From: an uncultured Oscillospiraceae bacterium
GTDB taxonomy: Bacteria; Bacillota; Clostridia; Oscillospirales; Oscillospiraceae
Length of the DNA: 64,000 nt
NCBI GenBank assembly: GCA_934623575.1
Contig: CAKTVL010000005.1
Coordinates: forward strand, 13,796-77,795
Reading direction: 5' to 3'
Part shown: positions 17,290 to 26,212 of the stretch, in pieces
Layout: each line of letters opens with the position of its first letter
How positions within the stretch are numbered: the stretch's first letter is position 1
Translations under genes and position numbers: made by a program
The notes under the pieces: generated by a model
The model's database searches: none
Told to the model about the DNA's origin: nothing
The model's input: only the letters and a program-made list of their open reading frames with translations

Positions 17290-17384
17290 GTGGTTCAGCC
17301 AACCATACTTTTTCTTTTCCATGAGGGTACACCTCAAACCATCCCCCGGCCGTGCATGGGTACGCGGCCGGGGGCGCGTTTTTT
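17290..17384 (+). ncRNA. candidate small RNA or leader ending at an intrinsic terminator
   Basis: From the predicted start near 17290 the RNA would fold TGGTT/AACCA, then TGAGG/CCTCA, and end in a strong 10-bp stem CCCCCGGCCG/CGGCCGGGGG (17343-17374) followed by a run of T residues. No convincing open reading frame lies inside. It may be a small RNA of about 95 nt or a prematurely terminated MATE leader. It matches no RNA family I recognise. Confidence 0.5.
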
Positions 17385-17406
17385 CACACGCCCCAACAAA
17401 AAGCAT

Positions 17407-17435
17407 TTGAAATTCCCGCCAAGCCGTGCTAAAAT
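17407..17435 (+). promoter_or_regulatory. proximal promoter of the MATE gene
   Basis: TTGAAA (17407-17412) and TAAAAT (17430-17435) are 17 bp apart. Transcripts would carry a leader of roughly 105 nt before the MATE start. Confidence 0.6.
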
Positions 17436-17481
17436 GACCGGGTATGGCACCAGACAACTTCACAGATGGATCGTGTGGCAG

Positions 17482-17529
17482 AAATGCGTAAGTCCGGATT
17501 TGACGGACCTGCGCATTTTTTATTTTTTT
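17482..17529 (+). promoter_or_regulatory. terminator-like attenuator before the MATE gene
   Basis: AAATGCG pairs with CGCATTT and, inside, GTCCG pairs with CGGAC, giving a two-part stem followed by a nearly continuous T-tract to 17529, 20 bases before the start codon. Position and form suggest regulated termination of the MATE transcript. Confidence 0.55.
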
Positions 17530-17548
17530 GAAAAGAAAGGTGATTTTT

Positions 17549-18958
17549 ATGGATACCGGAAATCAATTCCTGGGGGCGGAGCACATCGGCAAGCTCATGC
17601 GGCGGTATGCCGTTCCCTGCATCATCTCCCTGCTGGTGGGCGCGCTGTACAACATCGTGGACCAGATCTTCATCGCCAACGCCGACTACCTGGGCTCCTA
17701 CGGCAACGCGGCCAACACCGTGGTCTTTCCCCTGACCGTGGTGGCCCTGGGCATCGCCGTGTTCATCGGCGACGGCTGCTGCGCCTTCGTGAGCATCGCC
17801 CTGGGCCGCGGCGCCCGGGAGGACGCCCACAGGTCCGTGGGCAACGCCGTGGTGCTCTGCGTGGCCGCCAGCCTTGTGCTGACCGCGGTCTACCTGTTTT
17901 TCAGCCAGCCGATCCTGGCCCTGTTCGGCGGCACCGTCAACGCGGAGACCTACGCCCTTGCGCAGGAGTACTTCTTCTACATCACGCTGGGCATCCCCTT
18001 TTACATGTTCGGCCAGGCCATGAACCCCGTGATCCGCAGTGACGGAAGTCCCAGATTCGCCATGGTGGCCACCGTCTCCGGCGCCGCCGCCAACGTGATA
18101 TTGGACCCGGTCTTTATCTACGGCTTCCGCTGGGGCATGATGGGCGCCGCCATGGCCACCGTCATCGGCCAGGTGCTGACCGCGGCGCTCTCCGCGTGGT
18201 ATCTGTTCCACATGAAGGTGGTGCAGCTGGATAAAAGCAGCTTCCGCCTGGACGGAAGGCTGATCCCCAAATTCCTGGTCCTGGGCCTGACCAGCTTTCT
18301 GGCACAGATCTCGCTGGTGGTATCCATGGCCGCCGTGCAGAACATGTGCATGAAATACGGCGCCAGGGACCCCATCTTCGGGCAGCCGGAGTACGCCCAG
18401 ATCCCTCTGGCCGTTCTCGGCATCGTCATGAAGTTCTTCCAGATCGCCATCTCCGTGGCCATCGGCATGGCCGCCGGCTGCATCCCCATCGCCGGCTATA
18501 ACATCGGCGCCGGCCACAGGGACCGCGCCAAGGCGCTGTTCTCCCGCCTGCTGCTGTTGGAGCTCATCGTCGGCGTGGTCGCCCTGGTGATCGTGGAGGT
18601 CTTTCCCCTGCAGATCGCCATACTCTTTGGCGCGGCAGGCGAAAGCGCGTACTACGCAGAGTTCACCGTGAAATGCTTCCGCATCTACCTGTGCCTGATG
18701 CCGCTGGCCACGCTGAACAAGGGCACCTTCATCTACCTGCAGGCGCTGGGCAAGGCCTTTGCCTCCACCGCCGTCTCCATGACCCGCGAGATCATCTTCG
18801 GCGTGTCGCTGCCCATTATCCTGCCCATGCTCTTCGGCCTGGACGGCCTGCTGTGGTCCTTCCCGGCGGCGGACCTGCTGACGTTTATCATCGCCCTCTT
18901 CTTTATCCGCCAGACCTACCGCGAGCTGTCCGACGTCCCCAACGCAAAAGAAGCATAA
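17549..18958 (+). CDS. MATE-family multidrug/solute efflux transporter (MepA-like)
   Basis: A 469-residue protein with 12 predicted membrane segments in two similar halves. Family features include the N-terminal MRRYAVPCIISLLVGALYNIVDQIF-like first helix (YAVPCIISLLVGALYNIVD) and QAMNPVIRSDGSPRFAM between helices. MATE proteins export cationic drugs or metabolites using Na+ or H+. ATG 17549 is supported by AAAGGTGA upstream; the TTG at 17528 overlaps the leader T-tract. Expression is likely set by two stacked promoter/terminator units upstream and possibly by the divergent LysR protein. A hairpin terminator follows. Confidence 0.88.
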   Translation: MDTGNQFLGAEHIGKLMRRYAVPCIISLLVGALYNIVDQIFIANADYLGSYGNAANTVVFPLTVVALGIAVFIGDGCCAFVSIALGRGAREDAHRSVGNAVVLCVAASLVLTAVYLFFSQPILALFGGTVNAETYALAQEYFFYITLGIPFYMFGQAMNPVIRSDGSPRFAMVATVSGAAANVILDPVFIYGFRWGMMGAAMATVIGQVLTAALSAWYLFHMKVVQLDKSSFRLDGRLIPKFLVLGLTSFLAQISLVVSMAAVQNMCMKYGARDPIFGQPEYAQIPLAVLGIVMKFFQIAISVAIGMAAGCIPIAGYNIGAGHRDRAKALFSRLLLLELIVGVVALVIVEVFPLQIAILFGAAGESAYYAEFTVKCFRIYLCLMPLATLNKGTFIYLQALGKAFASTAVSMTREIIFGVSLPIILPMLFGLDGLLWSFPAADLLTFIIALFFIRQTYRELSDVPNAKEA

Positions 18959-18959
18959 G

Positions 18960-18990
18960 AAATACCCCCCGGCTCCGCCGGGGGATATTT
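18960..18990. terminator. bidirectional terminator between MATE and DAHP synthase
   Basis: AAATACCCCCCGGC pairs with GCCGGGGGATATTT around a TCC loop, ending both the MATE gene and the converging aromatic operon. Confidence 0.8.
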
Positions 18991-19009
18991 CTTAATTTAT
19001 CCGTATAGC

Positions 19010-20038
19010 TCAGCGCAGATCCGCCAGCTCCAGCACCAGCTGCTCCGTCTTTTCCCAGCCGATGCAGGCGTCCGTGATGGACAGGCCGTACACGCCGCCC
19101 TCCGGCTTCTGGTTGCCGTCCAGCAGATAGGACTCGATCATCAAGCCCTTGACCATACGCCGGATGTCCTCGCTGTGGCGGGTGCTGTGCAGCACCTCCT
19201 TGGCGATACGTGCCTGCTGCTCCCATTTCTTGCCTGAGTTGGAGTGGTTGGTGTCGATGATCACCGCCGGGTTCTTCAAATCGCTCTTGCCGTACAGGTC
19301 GCACAGCTGGCTCAGGTCCTCATAGTGATAATTGGGCAGCGACCGGCCATACTTGTTCACCGAGCCGCGCAGGATGGCGTGGGCCAGCGGGTTGCCCTTG
19401 CTGTGTACCTCCCACTGGGAGAACAGGAAGGTGTGGGCGTGCTGGGCCGCCAGTATGGAGTTCATCATCACCGACAGGTCGCCGCTGGTGGGGTTCTTCA
19501 TGCCCACCGGCACGTCCAGCCCGCTGGCGATGAGCCGGTGCTGCTGATCCTCCACCGAGCGCGCGCCGATGGCCACATAGGAGAGGATGTCGGACAGATA
19601 GTAATAGTTCTCCGGATACAGCAGCTCATCCGCGCCGGAAAAGCCGGTCTGCTCCAGCACCCGTATGTGCATCCGCCGTATGGCGATAAGCCCCTTGAGC
19701 ATGTCCGGCTGGGCGTTGGGGTCCGGCTGGTGCAGCATGCCCTTATAGCCGTCGCCGGTGGTCCGGGGCTTGTTGCTGTAGATCCGGGGCACGATGAGTA
19801 TCTTCTCCTGCACCCGCTGCTGCAGCGCACGCAGGCGGCCCACATACTCCAGCACCGCGTCCTCCCTGTCGGCGGAGCACGGCCCGATCAGCAGCATCAG
19901 CCGGTCGTCCTCCCCTGTGATGACCGCCCTAATCTGGCGGTCGTTTTCCTCTTTCTGCCGGGCCAGCGCCTCCGACACCGGATACATATCCTTGATGGTC
20001 TGCGGTGTGGGCAGCTTGCGCCTGAACTCCATATTCAT
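19010..20038 (-). CDS. aroF: 3-deoxy-7-phosphoheptulonate (DAHP) synthase, type I (AroG/F-like)
   Basis: A 342-residue class I alpha DAHP synthase, which condenses PEP and erythrose-4-phosphate, the first shikimate step. It matches the AroFGH branch in length and motifs: LLIGPCSADREDAV with the metal cysteine, VPRIYSNKPRTTGDGYKG, and DTNHSNSGKK. The early region keeps the residues around the feedback pocket, but effector specificity cannot be read. It is the last gene of the pheA-headed operon, 55 bp after aroA and with its own AGAAAGGAAAG ribosome site. Gene letter is by similarity only. Confidence 0.92.
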   Translation of the reverse strand: MNMEFRRKLPTPQTIKDMYPVSEALARQKEENDRQIRAVITGEDDRLMLLIGPCSADREDAVLEYVGRLRALQQRVQEKILIVPRIYSNKPRTTGDGYKGMLHQPDPNAQPDMLKGLIAIRRMHIRVLEQTGFSGADELLYPENYYYLSDILSYVAIGARSVEDQQHRLIASGLDVPVGMKNPTSGDLSVMMNSILAAQHAHTFLFSQWEVHSKGNPLAHAILRGSVNKYGRSLPNYHYEDLSQLCDLYGKSDLKNPAVIIDTNHSNSGKKWEQQARIAKEVLHSTRHSEDIRRMVKGLMIESYLLDGNQKPEGGVYGLSITDACIGWEKTEQLVLELADLR

Positions 20039-20093
20039 ACCAGTCTTTCCTTTCTGCTGTCTCTCTGTGCCGTGTCTTTTCCGGCGCGCCGTC

Positions 20094-21287
20094 TCACGGC
20101 CGGATGTCCACGGTCAGGCCCAGCGCCTTCAGTGTGTCAAAAAAGGCGGGCCAGCTCTTGCTCACGGCCTCCGCCCCGCGGATGGTCCCCCCCAGCGATG
20201 CGCACAGCACCGCCAGCGCCATGACGATGCGGTGGTCGTTGTGGCCGTCCAGCTCCTCCTCCGGCGTGTGCAGCGGCCCGGTGGACACCGTCACCCGGTC
20301 GTCCTCCACCCGCACCCGCGCACCGAATTTGGCCAACTCCTGCGCCATAGCCGCGGCGCGGTCGCTCTCCTTGATGCGCAGGCGGCGCGTGCCGGTGAAC
20401 ACCGCCCCCTGCGCCCGTGCCGCTGCCGCGAACAGCACCGGCCCCAGGTCAGGGCAGGCGGAAATATCCAGCACCGCGCCGGGGCTCTCCAGCCGATGCA
20501 GCATGTCCCGGCACACCCGATCCCCCTGCAAACTGTCCTCCCGCAGTCCGGTCACCGTCACCCCGCCGCCCAGCGCCAGCAAGAACGCGGCGTTGGACCA
20601 ATCCCCCTCCACCGCCGCGCAGCGGCTCTCATACCGCTGCCCGCCGGGGATAAAAAACGCATTCTCCCCGCGCTCCTCTATCCTGATGCCGAACTCGCCG
20701 AGCACGTCCACCGTGATGTCGATGTAGGGCCGGCTCTCCACCGGCGGCAGGACGCGCAGCGTGCTGTCCTCCCGCAGCAGCGGCAGGGCCAGCAGCAGTC
20801 CGGAGATAAACTGGCTGCTGACGTCGCCCCGCAGCGCATAGCCGCCGGCGGTCAAGCCGCCGGAAAACGCCACAGACTCCGGCGTTTTCACCACGTCGAT
20901 GCCCCTTCCGGCGAAAAGCGTCTCATACAGCCCCACGCCCCGCTCCATCAGCCGCGGCGTGCCGGTGAACACCGCCGTGCCGCCGGGCACCAGCGCCGGT
21001 GGGATGCAGAAGCGCAGCGTGCTGCCGCTTTCGCGGCAGGGATACACGGCATGTCCCGCCGCCGCGCCGCCGGTGCCGATGATACAGGCCGTATCCCCCT
21101 CCAGGCGGCACTGTCCGCCCATGGCGCGGATGCAGTCCATGGTGGCCAGCATGTCCTGGCTCTGGGAGATGCCCCGGATGCGGCTCTCCCCGGACGCCAG
21201 TGCGGCGCACAGCAGCATGCGGTGCCCGCAGCTTTTCGACGGCGGCGCAGCCGCCGTCCCCGCCGCCCTGCCGGGATAGATGGTCAC
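20094..21287 (-). CDS. aroA: 3-phosphoshikimate 1-carboxyvinyltransferase (EPSP synthase)
   Basis: A protein of about 397 residues, slightly short for the family (about 420-430). Motifs are PPSKSCGHRMLLCAAL (normally SKSxSxR; the Ser before Arg is His here), CRESGSTLRF for the usual NAGTxxR substrate loop, RLRIKESDR and GHNDHRIVMAL. It joins PEP to shikimate-3-phosphate. The GTG at 21287 has AGGAG eight bases upstream; a GTG at 21293 overlapping the aroQ stop is an alternative. The loop changes resemble class II/III-type variants, so glyphosate response should not be assumed. Confidence 0.9.
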   Translation of the reverse strand: MTIYPGRAAGTAAAPPSKSCGHRMLLCAALASGESRIRGISQSQDMLATMDCIRAMGGQCRLEGDTACIIGTGGAAAGHAVYPCRESGSTLRFCIPPALVPGGTAVFTGTPRLMERGVGLYETLFAGRGIDVVKTPESVAFSGGLTAGGYALRGDVSSQFISGLLLALPLLREDSTLRVLPPVESRPYIDITVDVLGEFGIRIEERGENAFFIPGGQRYESRCAAVEGDWSNAAFLLALGGGVTVTGLREDSLQGDRVCRDMLHRLESPGAVLDISACPDLGPVLFAAAARAQGAVFTGTRRLRIKESDRAAAMAQELAKFGARVRVEDDRVTVSTGPLHTPEEELDGHNDHRIVMALAVLCASLGGTIRGAEAVSKSWPAFFDTLKALGLTVDIRP

Positions 21288-21289
21288 GG

Positions 21290-21730
21290 TCACTGCTCCT
21301 TCGCCCCCTTCCGCAGTATATCCATCGCCTCCAGATACCCCGCGAAGCCCTTTCCCATCACCGTGGCCACGCAGGCGTCCCGCACATAGCTCACCTGCCG
21401 GAACGCCTCCCGCTTCGTCACGTCGGAGATGTGCACCTCCACCGTGGGAATGGCCACGGCCTTCACCGCGTCGCACAGCGCCACGCTGGTGTGGGTATAG
21501 GCCGCCGGGTTCAGAACGATCCCCTCCACGCCGTCAAAGTACGCCTGCTGGATGGCATCCACCAGTGCGCCCTCGTGGTTGGACTGGAAAAACGACACCT
21601 CGTCGCCCTGGGCCTCCGCGTGGGCCAGGATCATCTGCCGCAGGTCGTCGTATGTGCCGCGGCCGTAAATGTCCGGCTCCCGGATGCCCAGCATATTCAA
21701 ATTCGGCCCGTTGAGCACAAGGATCTTCAT
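21290..21730 (-). CDS. aroQ: type II 3-dehydroquinate dehydratase
   Basis: A 146-residue, full-length type II dehydroquinase. Motifs are ILVLNGPNLNMLGIREPDIYG with the catalytic Tyr, the Asn/Ala-Ala-Tyr loop LNPAAYTHTSVAL, and VEVHISDVTKREAFR with the catalytic His. It dehydrates 3-dehydroquinate to 3-dehydroshikimate and usually forms dodecamers. ATG 21730 overlaps the preceding aroE-aroK stop by ATGA; the longer open frame upstream is not used. It sits between the bifunctional enzyme and aroA in a tightly coupled operon. Confidence 0.93.
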   Translation of the reverse strand: MKILVLNGPNLNMLGIREPDIYGRGTYDDLRQMILAHAEAQGDEVSFFQSNHEGALVDAIQQAYFDGVEGIVLNPAAYTHTSVALCDAVKAVAIPTVEVHISDVTKREAFRQVSYVRDACVATVMGKGFAGYLEAMDILRKGAKEQ

Positions 21731-22965
21731 CTCATCCACTCCCTTTCGATCTCCGCCGCCACTTCCTCCGCGTCGCCGTCGCCGTCCACCCGGACGTCGC
21801 ATGCGGCGCAGTACAGGTCATACCGCTCCGCGTAGCGGCGGCGCAGGGCCTCCGCATCAGAGGACAGGGGCCGGTCCGCCGTGGCGATCAGCTTCTCTAT
21901 CGAGCGATCCAGAAAAAACAGCCGCCCGCTGCGCCGCAGCGCCGTAAGGTTCTCCGGCCGCAGCACGGCGCCGCCGCCGGTGGCGATGACCCGTCCGCCC
22001 TCCGCGGCCGCTGCGGCCACCGCCTCCTGCTCCCGGTCGCGGAATCCATCCTCCCCGTGGGCGGCGAAATAGTCCGCGATGGTCGTGCCGATGGCCTGCT
22101 CCGTTAGTTCGTCTGTATCCACGAACGCCTTCCCGGTGCGCGCCGCCAAAAGGCGGCCCACCGTGGTCTTTCCCGAGGAGGGCATGCCGATCAGCACGAT
22201 GTTCTCCATCTGGCGCAGCACCGTCTGATAGGCCAGGTCGATCTGCGCCCCCGTGGCCTCCGTCCCCTGAAATAGTGCGCTGGCATAAGCCGCCTGGGCC
22301 GCCAGCATATACAGTCCGCCCTCGGCGGGTATCCCCCGCCGCCGGGCCTCCAGCACCAGATTCGTGCGCAGCGGGTTGTACACCGCGTCCACCACGCCCC
22401 GCAGGCCGGGGAACGCATCCAGCTCCAGCGGGCAGTCCTCCACCGCGGGATACATGCCGCAGGGGGTGGTGTTGATGATGCAGGCGGCGTCCCCATGCCG
22501 CTCCGCCGCCTGCTCGTAGGTGACGGCTCCCTCTCTGCCGCTGCGGGACACGCGGAGCACCTGCGCCGCCCCGGCTTCCGCCGCCACGGCGCAGGCGGTC
22601 CTGGACGTACCGCCCGTACCCAGCACCAGCACCTTCTTCCCGGACAACTCGATGCCCAGTCTCCGGAGCAGCGCGGCCATGCCGGCGAAGTCCGTGTTGT
22701 ACCCCAGCAGCCGCCCATCGCGGTTCACAATGGTGTTCACCGCGCCGATGGCCCTGGCCCGGTGGGACAGGCCGTCCAGATACGGGATCACCTGCTGCTT
22801 GTAGGGGATGGTCACGTTGATGCCCGCAAACTCCCGTCTCTCCAGAAACGGCGCCAGCTCCTCCGGTGTCAGATCCCACAGGCGGTAGTCATACGACGCC
22901 AGCGCCCGGTGTATCTGGCAGGAATAGCTGTGCTTCAGCGGATGGCCGATCAGTCCGCAGTTCAT
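21727..22965 (-). CDS. aroE-aroK: bifunctional shikimate dehydrogenase / shikimate kinase
   Basis: A 412-residue fusion. Residues 1-250 are shikimate dehydrogenase (HSYSCQIH shikimate contact, NVTIPYKQQ with the catalytic Lys, GYNTDFAGM with the catalytic Asp, VLVLGTGGTSRTA for NADP). Residues 255-412 are shikimate kinase (Walker A GMPSSGKTTVGR, shikimate-binding DTDELTEQ, ATGGGAVLR). It therefore carries consecutive steps: dehydroshikimate to shikimate to shikimate-3-phosphate. Both ends overlap neighbours by ATGA. I see no frameshift between the halves, so the fusion is genuine. Confidence 0.93.
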   Translation of the reverse strand: MNCGLIGHPLKHSYSCQIHRALASYDYRLWDLTPEELAPFLERREFAGINVTIPYKQQVIPYLDGLSHRARAIGAVNTIVNRDGRLLGYNTDFAGMAALLRRLGIELSGKKVLVLGTGGTSRTACAVAAEAGAAQVLRVSRSGREGAVTYEQAAERHGDAACIINTTPCGMYPAVEDCPLELDAFPGLRGVVDAVYNPLRTNLVLEARRRGIPAEGGLYMLAAQAAYASALFQGTEATGAQIDLAYQTVLRQMENIVLIGMPSSGKTTVGRLLAARTGKAFVDTDELTEQAIGTTIADYFAAHGEDGFRDREQEAVAAAAAEGGRVIATGGGAVLRPENLTALRRSGRLFFLDRSIEKLIATADRPLSSDAEALRRRYAERYDLYCAACDVRVDGDGDAEEVAAEIEREWMR

Positions 22966-24062
22966 CGGCAGTCCCCCTTTGTGAAATAGTCCGTGCCGAA
23001 GCGCTGGGCCAGCAGGTCGCACAGCACCAGCGCCGTCACGCTGTCCAGCACCGGGCAGATGCGCCGTATGATGGCCGGGTCGTGGCGGCCGTGCACGGTC
23101 AGTTCCGCGTCCTCGCCCCGCAGAAAGTCCACCGTCTGCTGGGGCCGCGCGATAGATGGCGTGGGCTTCACCGCGCACTGGAACAGCACGTCCATGCCGT
23201 TGGTGATGCCGCCGTTGATGCCGCCGTTGCGGTTGGTCTCGGTGACCACCCGGCCCCGGCGCATGCGGAACGGGTCGTTGAAGTCGGAGCCCCGGCCGCT
23301 GACCGCCCCGAAGCCGCCGCCGAACTCGATGCCCTTGACGCCGCCCACGGAAAACACCGCGTGGCTCAGAAGGCTCTCCACACTGTCGAACCACGGCTCG
23401 CCCACCCCGGCAGGCAGGCCGCACACCGCGGTCTGGGTAATGCCGCCCACGCTGTCGCCGTCGGCCCTGGCCTGCAAAATGACCTCGCTGATGGCCCTGG
23501 CGCTCTCTTCGGCGAGCGCCGGAAACGCCGCCGCCTGCAGGGCGGCCACGTCTGCGGCCGCGTCCGATGAAAACGGCCGGTCCCACGCGTCACCGCAGCG
23601 CAGGATGTGCGTTCCCACCGTGACGCCCACGGCGGACAGCGCCGAGAGCAATATGGCCCCGGCGGCCACCAGCGGCGCGGTGACGCGCCCCGAGAAATGC
23701 CCGCCGCCCCGCCAGTCCTCATAGCCGTGGTACTTGCAGTAGGCGGCGTAGTCCGCGTGGGAGGGCCTGGCCAGGCCGTAGGTATAGTCCCCGCTGCGGG
23801 TGTTCTCGTTGGGGATGACGATGGCGATGGGCGTCCCCGTGGTGCGCCCCTGCCATACGCCGCTGCATATCTGATAGTGATCCGGCTCCTGCCGGGGGGT
23901 GTCCATGGCCGTGGAGGGTCTCCGGCGGGACAGCTGGCGGCGGATATATTCCTCATCCACCGGCACGCCCGGCGCCAGCCCGTCCAGCACCACGCCCACG
24001 GCGGGGCCGTGGCTCTCGCCGAAAATGGTCAGCGACACGGCGCTGCCGAAGGTGTTCTTCAT
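22962..24062 (-). CDS. aroC: chorismate synthase
   Basis: A 366-residue protein of normal length. It begins NTFGSAVSLTIFGESHGPAVG and has RPSHADYAAY, DWRGGGHFSGR, SVGGITQTAVCGLPAGVGEPWFD-type segments and ETNRNGGINGGITNGM, all family hallmarks for FMN and EPSP binding. It converts EPSP to chorismate using reduced FMN. ATG 24062 follows GGGAGGAGG. The gene overlaps both neighbours (aroB stop/aroC start and aroC stop/aroE-K start), which implies coupled translation along the operon. Confidence 0.95.
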   Translation of the reverse strand: MKNTFGSAVSLTIFGESHGPAVGVVLDGLAPGVPVDEEYIRRQLSRRRPSTAMDTPRQEPDHYQICSGVWQGRTTGTPIAIVIPNENTRSGDYTYGLARPSHADYAAYCKYHGYEDWRGGGHFSGRVTAPLVAAGAILLSALSAVGVTVGTHILRCGDAWDRPFSSDAAADVAALQAAAFPALAEESARAISEVILQARADGDSVGGITQTAVCGLPAGVGEPWFDSVESLLSHAVFSVGGVKGIEFGGGFGAVSGRGSDFNDPFRMRRGRVVTETNRNGGINGGITNGMDVLFQCAVKPTPSIARPQQTVDFLRGEDAELTVHGRHDPAIIRRICPVLDSVTALVLCDLLAQRFGTDYFTKGDCR

Positions 24063-25069
24063 GTCCTTGCCTCCTCCCACCGGCGCAGCAGCTCCTCCGG
24101 CGTCCGCGCTTCCATGCGGAACGTGCCGGGCTGCTCCACCTCCACCACGGTGATGGTGTCGGCCTGCGCCTTCTTGTCATGTATCAGGTAGGGCCGCAGC
24201 CGCTCCGCCGGAAGGTCGATCTCCGCGGCCAGGCCGCACTTGTGCAGGATGCCCTTCAGCCGCTGCCGCAGCGCCGGCGCGCACATGGGCACCATGCCCA
24301 GCGCCACGCACTCGCCGTGCAGCAGTTCTCCCCCGCCGTAGCTCTCGATGGCGTGGCCCAAGGTGTGGCCGAAGTTCAGCACCCGCCGCAGTCCCTTCTC
24401 TGTAGGGTCCTGCTCCACCACCTGCGCCTTCAGGGCCAGCGACCGGGCGATGACGTCCGGCAGGTCGCCCATCAGGTCGCCGCTGCTCTCTATGTCCGCC
24501 AGCAGCCCCGCATCGCTGGTCATGGCGATCTTCACGCTCTCGGCCAGGCCTGCGGCGATCTGCCGCCGCGGCAGCGAGCGCAGCGTCTCCGTGTCGATCA
24601 GCACCGCCTTCGGCTGATAGAACGCGCCCACCGCGTTTTTCACCCCGTCCAGATCGATGGCCGTCTTGCCGCCCACGGAGGAATCCACCTGTGCCAGCAG
24701 CGTGGTAGGCACGTTGTAAAAGTCCACCCCGCGCATATAGGTGGCCGCGGCGAAGCCCGCCAGGTCCCCCGCCATGCCGCCGCCCACGGCCACCACGCAG
24801 TCGCCCCGGCCCATCCCCAGGGCCAGCATCTCCCGCAGCAGCGCCCCGTAGTTCTCCATGCTCTTGCTGCGCTCCCCGGCGCGCAGCGTGCACACCCGCG
24901 CCTGCCGGCACGCCCCGGCCACCGCCGCGGTGTACTCTCCGGGCACGCCGTCGTCTGTCACCACCAGCACGCGGCGGTCCAGCGCCATATATTCGCCCGC
25001 CCGGGCCAGAATGCCTGGCTCCACGATCACGGGATAGCTCTCCGCCCCCAAAGAAACCGGAATCTTCAT
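24059..25069 (-). CDS. aroB: 3-dehydroquinate synthase
   Basis: A 336-residue NAD- and Zn-dependent enzyme closing DAHP to 3-dehydroquinate. Motifs: VVAVGGGMAGDLAGFAA for NAD, VPTTLLAQVDSSVGGKTAID (substrate and metal), LAESVKIAM, and metal histidines in NFGHTLGHAIESYG. ATG 25069 lies 25 bp after pheA; the open frame extends further into pheA but without a ribosome site. It is the second enzyme gene of the operon. Confidence 0.95.
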   Translation of the reverse strand: MKIPVSLGAESYPVIVEPGILARAGEYMALDRRVLVVTDDGVPGEYTAAVAGACRQARVCTLRAGERSKSMENYGALLREMLALGMGRGDCVVAVGGGMAGDLAGFAAATYMRGVDFYNVPTTLLAQVDSSVGGKTAIDLDGVKNAVGAFYQPKAVLIDTETLRSLPRRQIAAGLAESVKIAMTSDAGLLADIESSGDLMGDLPDVIARSLALKAQVVEQDPTEKGLRRVLNFGHTLGHAIESYGGGELLHGECVALGMVPMCAPALRQRLKGILHKCGLAAEIDLPAERLRPYLIHDKKAQADTITVVEVEQPGTFRMEARTPEELLRRWEEART

Positions 25070-25094
25070 GCTCTGCCCTCTCTTCCGATGATTG

Positions 25095-26192
25095 TCAGAT
25101 GTTATTGGCGTAATACGAGCCCACCAGCCGCAGCTTGGCGCAGGTAGCGGACAGCTCCTGCAGCATCTCCCTGCCGTTGGTGTTGTTGACGCAGCCCTCG
25201 GCCTCCACATAGAAGAAATACTTCCAGGACAGCCCCTTCATGGGCCGGCTGCGCAGGGTGCGCATGTTATAGCCGTGGGCGCCGATGATATTCAGCGTCT
25301 GGGCCAGCGATCCGGCGTCGTTCTGCACGGTGAACACCAGCACGAAGTTCTCGTCCTCCCGCTTGCGCGTGCCCTCCGGCTGGTTCCGGGTGCGGGACAG
25401 TGCGGCGAACCGCGTGGTATTGCTCTTCACCGTGTTGATGCCCCGCTCCAGCACCCGCAGCCCGAACACCTCCGCCGCCTCCTCCGAGGCGATGGCCCCC
25501 AGCGCAACGTCGTTGGCCTGCCGCACATGCTCCGCGGCCGCCGCCGTGTTGGAATACGCCTCCGTCTGATAGCCGTGCCGCCGGATATAGTCGTCGCACT
25601 GGTGCAGCGCCTGGGGATGGCTGACCACGGTCCGCACCGTCTCCGCAGACGCCCCCTCCACGCCCAGCAAGCTGTGGCTTATGTCCAGATCCAGCACCTG
25701 GTTGATGAACAGCTCCCCGGAGAACAGCAGGTCCATCACCGTACCCACCTCACCGGCGTAGCTGTTCTCCAGCGGCAGCACCACGCCGTCGGCCTCTCCC
25801 TGCTCCACCGCCCGGTAGGCCGCCACGAAATCCGGATACGACATCAGCCGTGCCTCCGGGAACATCCGCCGCGCGGCGATATAGCCGTAGGCGCCCTCCA
25901 CGCCGCTGTACGCCACCTTCATGCCGTTCAGCAGCCTGCTCTGGTACGCGCAGGACAGGTCCAGCACCTCCCGCAGGAACTGCACATAGTACGCGCCCAC
26001 GGCCTGGTCATCGATTTTTGCGCGGTTCCGCTCCACCAGCTCCCGCTCCCGCTCCGCATCCCGGATAGACAGCCCCCGCTCCCTCTTGAACGCGGCTACC
26101 TGCCGGCTCATCTCCATGCGCTCCTGAAACAACCGGGCCATCTCCTCGTCGATCCGGTCGATACCTGCTCTGATCTGATCCAATTCGCTCAT
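25095..26192 (-). CDS. pheA: bifunctional chorismate mutase / prephenate dehydratase
   Basis: A 365-residue P-protein. Residues 1-85 are an AroQ-type chorismate mutase helix bundle (LDQIRAGIDRIDEEMARLF). About 90-275 is the prephenate dehydratase domain, including the catalytic SNTTRFAAL. About 285-365 is an ACT domain (NDAGSLAQTLNIIG and RSRPMKG, variants of the Phe-binding GALV and ESRP motifs), so feedback inhibition by Phe is likely. ATG 26192 is chosen because AAGGGA lies about 9 nt upstream; GTG 26210 lacks a ribosome site. It heads the aromatic operon and is preceded by a Phe-rich leader peptide and terminator. Confidence 0.95.
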   Translation of the reverse strand: MSELDQIRAGIDRIDEEMARLFQERMEMSRQVAAFKRERGLSIRDAERERELVERNRAKIDDQAVGAYYVQFLREVLDLSCAYQSRLLNGMKVAYSGVEGAYGYIAARRMFPEARLMSYPDFVAAYRAVEQGEADGVVLPLENSYAGEVGTVMDLLFSGELFINQVLDLDISHSLLGVEGASAETVRTVVSHPQALHQCDDYIRRHGYQTEAYSNTAAAAEHVRQANDVALGAIASEEAAEVFGLRVLERGINTVKSNTTRFAALSRTRNQPEGTRKREDENFVLVFTVQNDAGSLAQTLNIIGAHGYNMRTLRSRPMKGLSWKYFFYVEAEGCVNNTNGREMLQELSATCAKLRLVGSYYANNI

Positions 26193-26212
26193 AGTCGTAT
26201 ATCCCTTCACAG

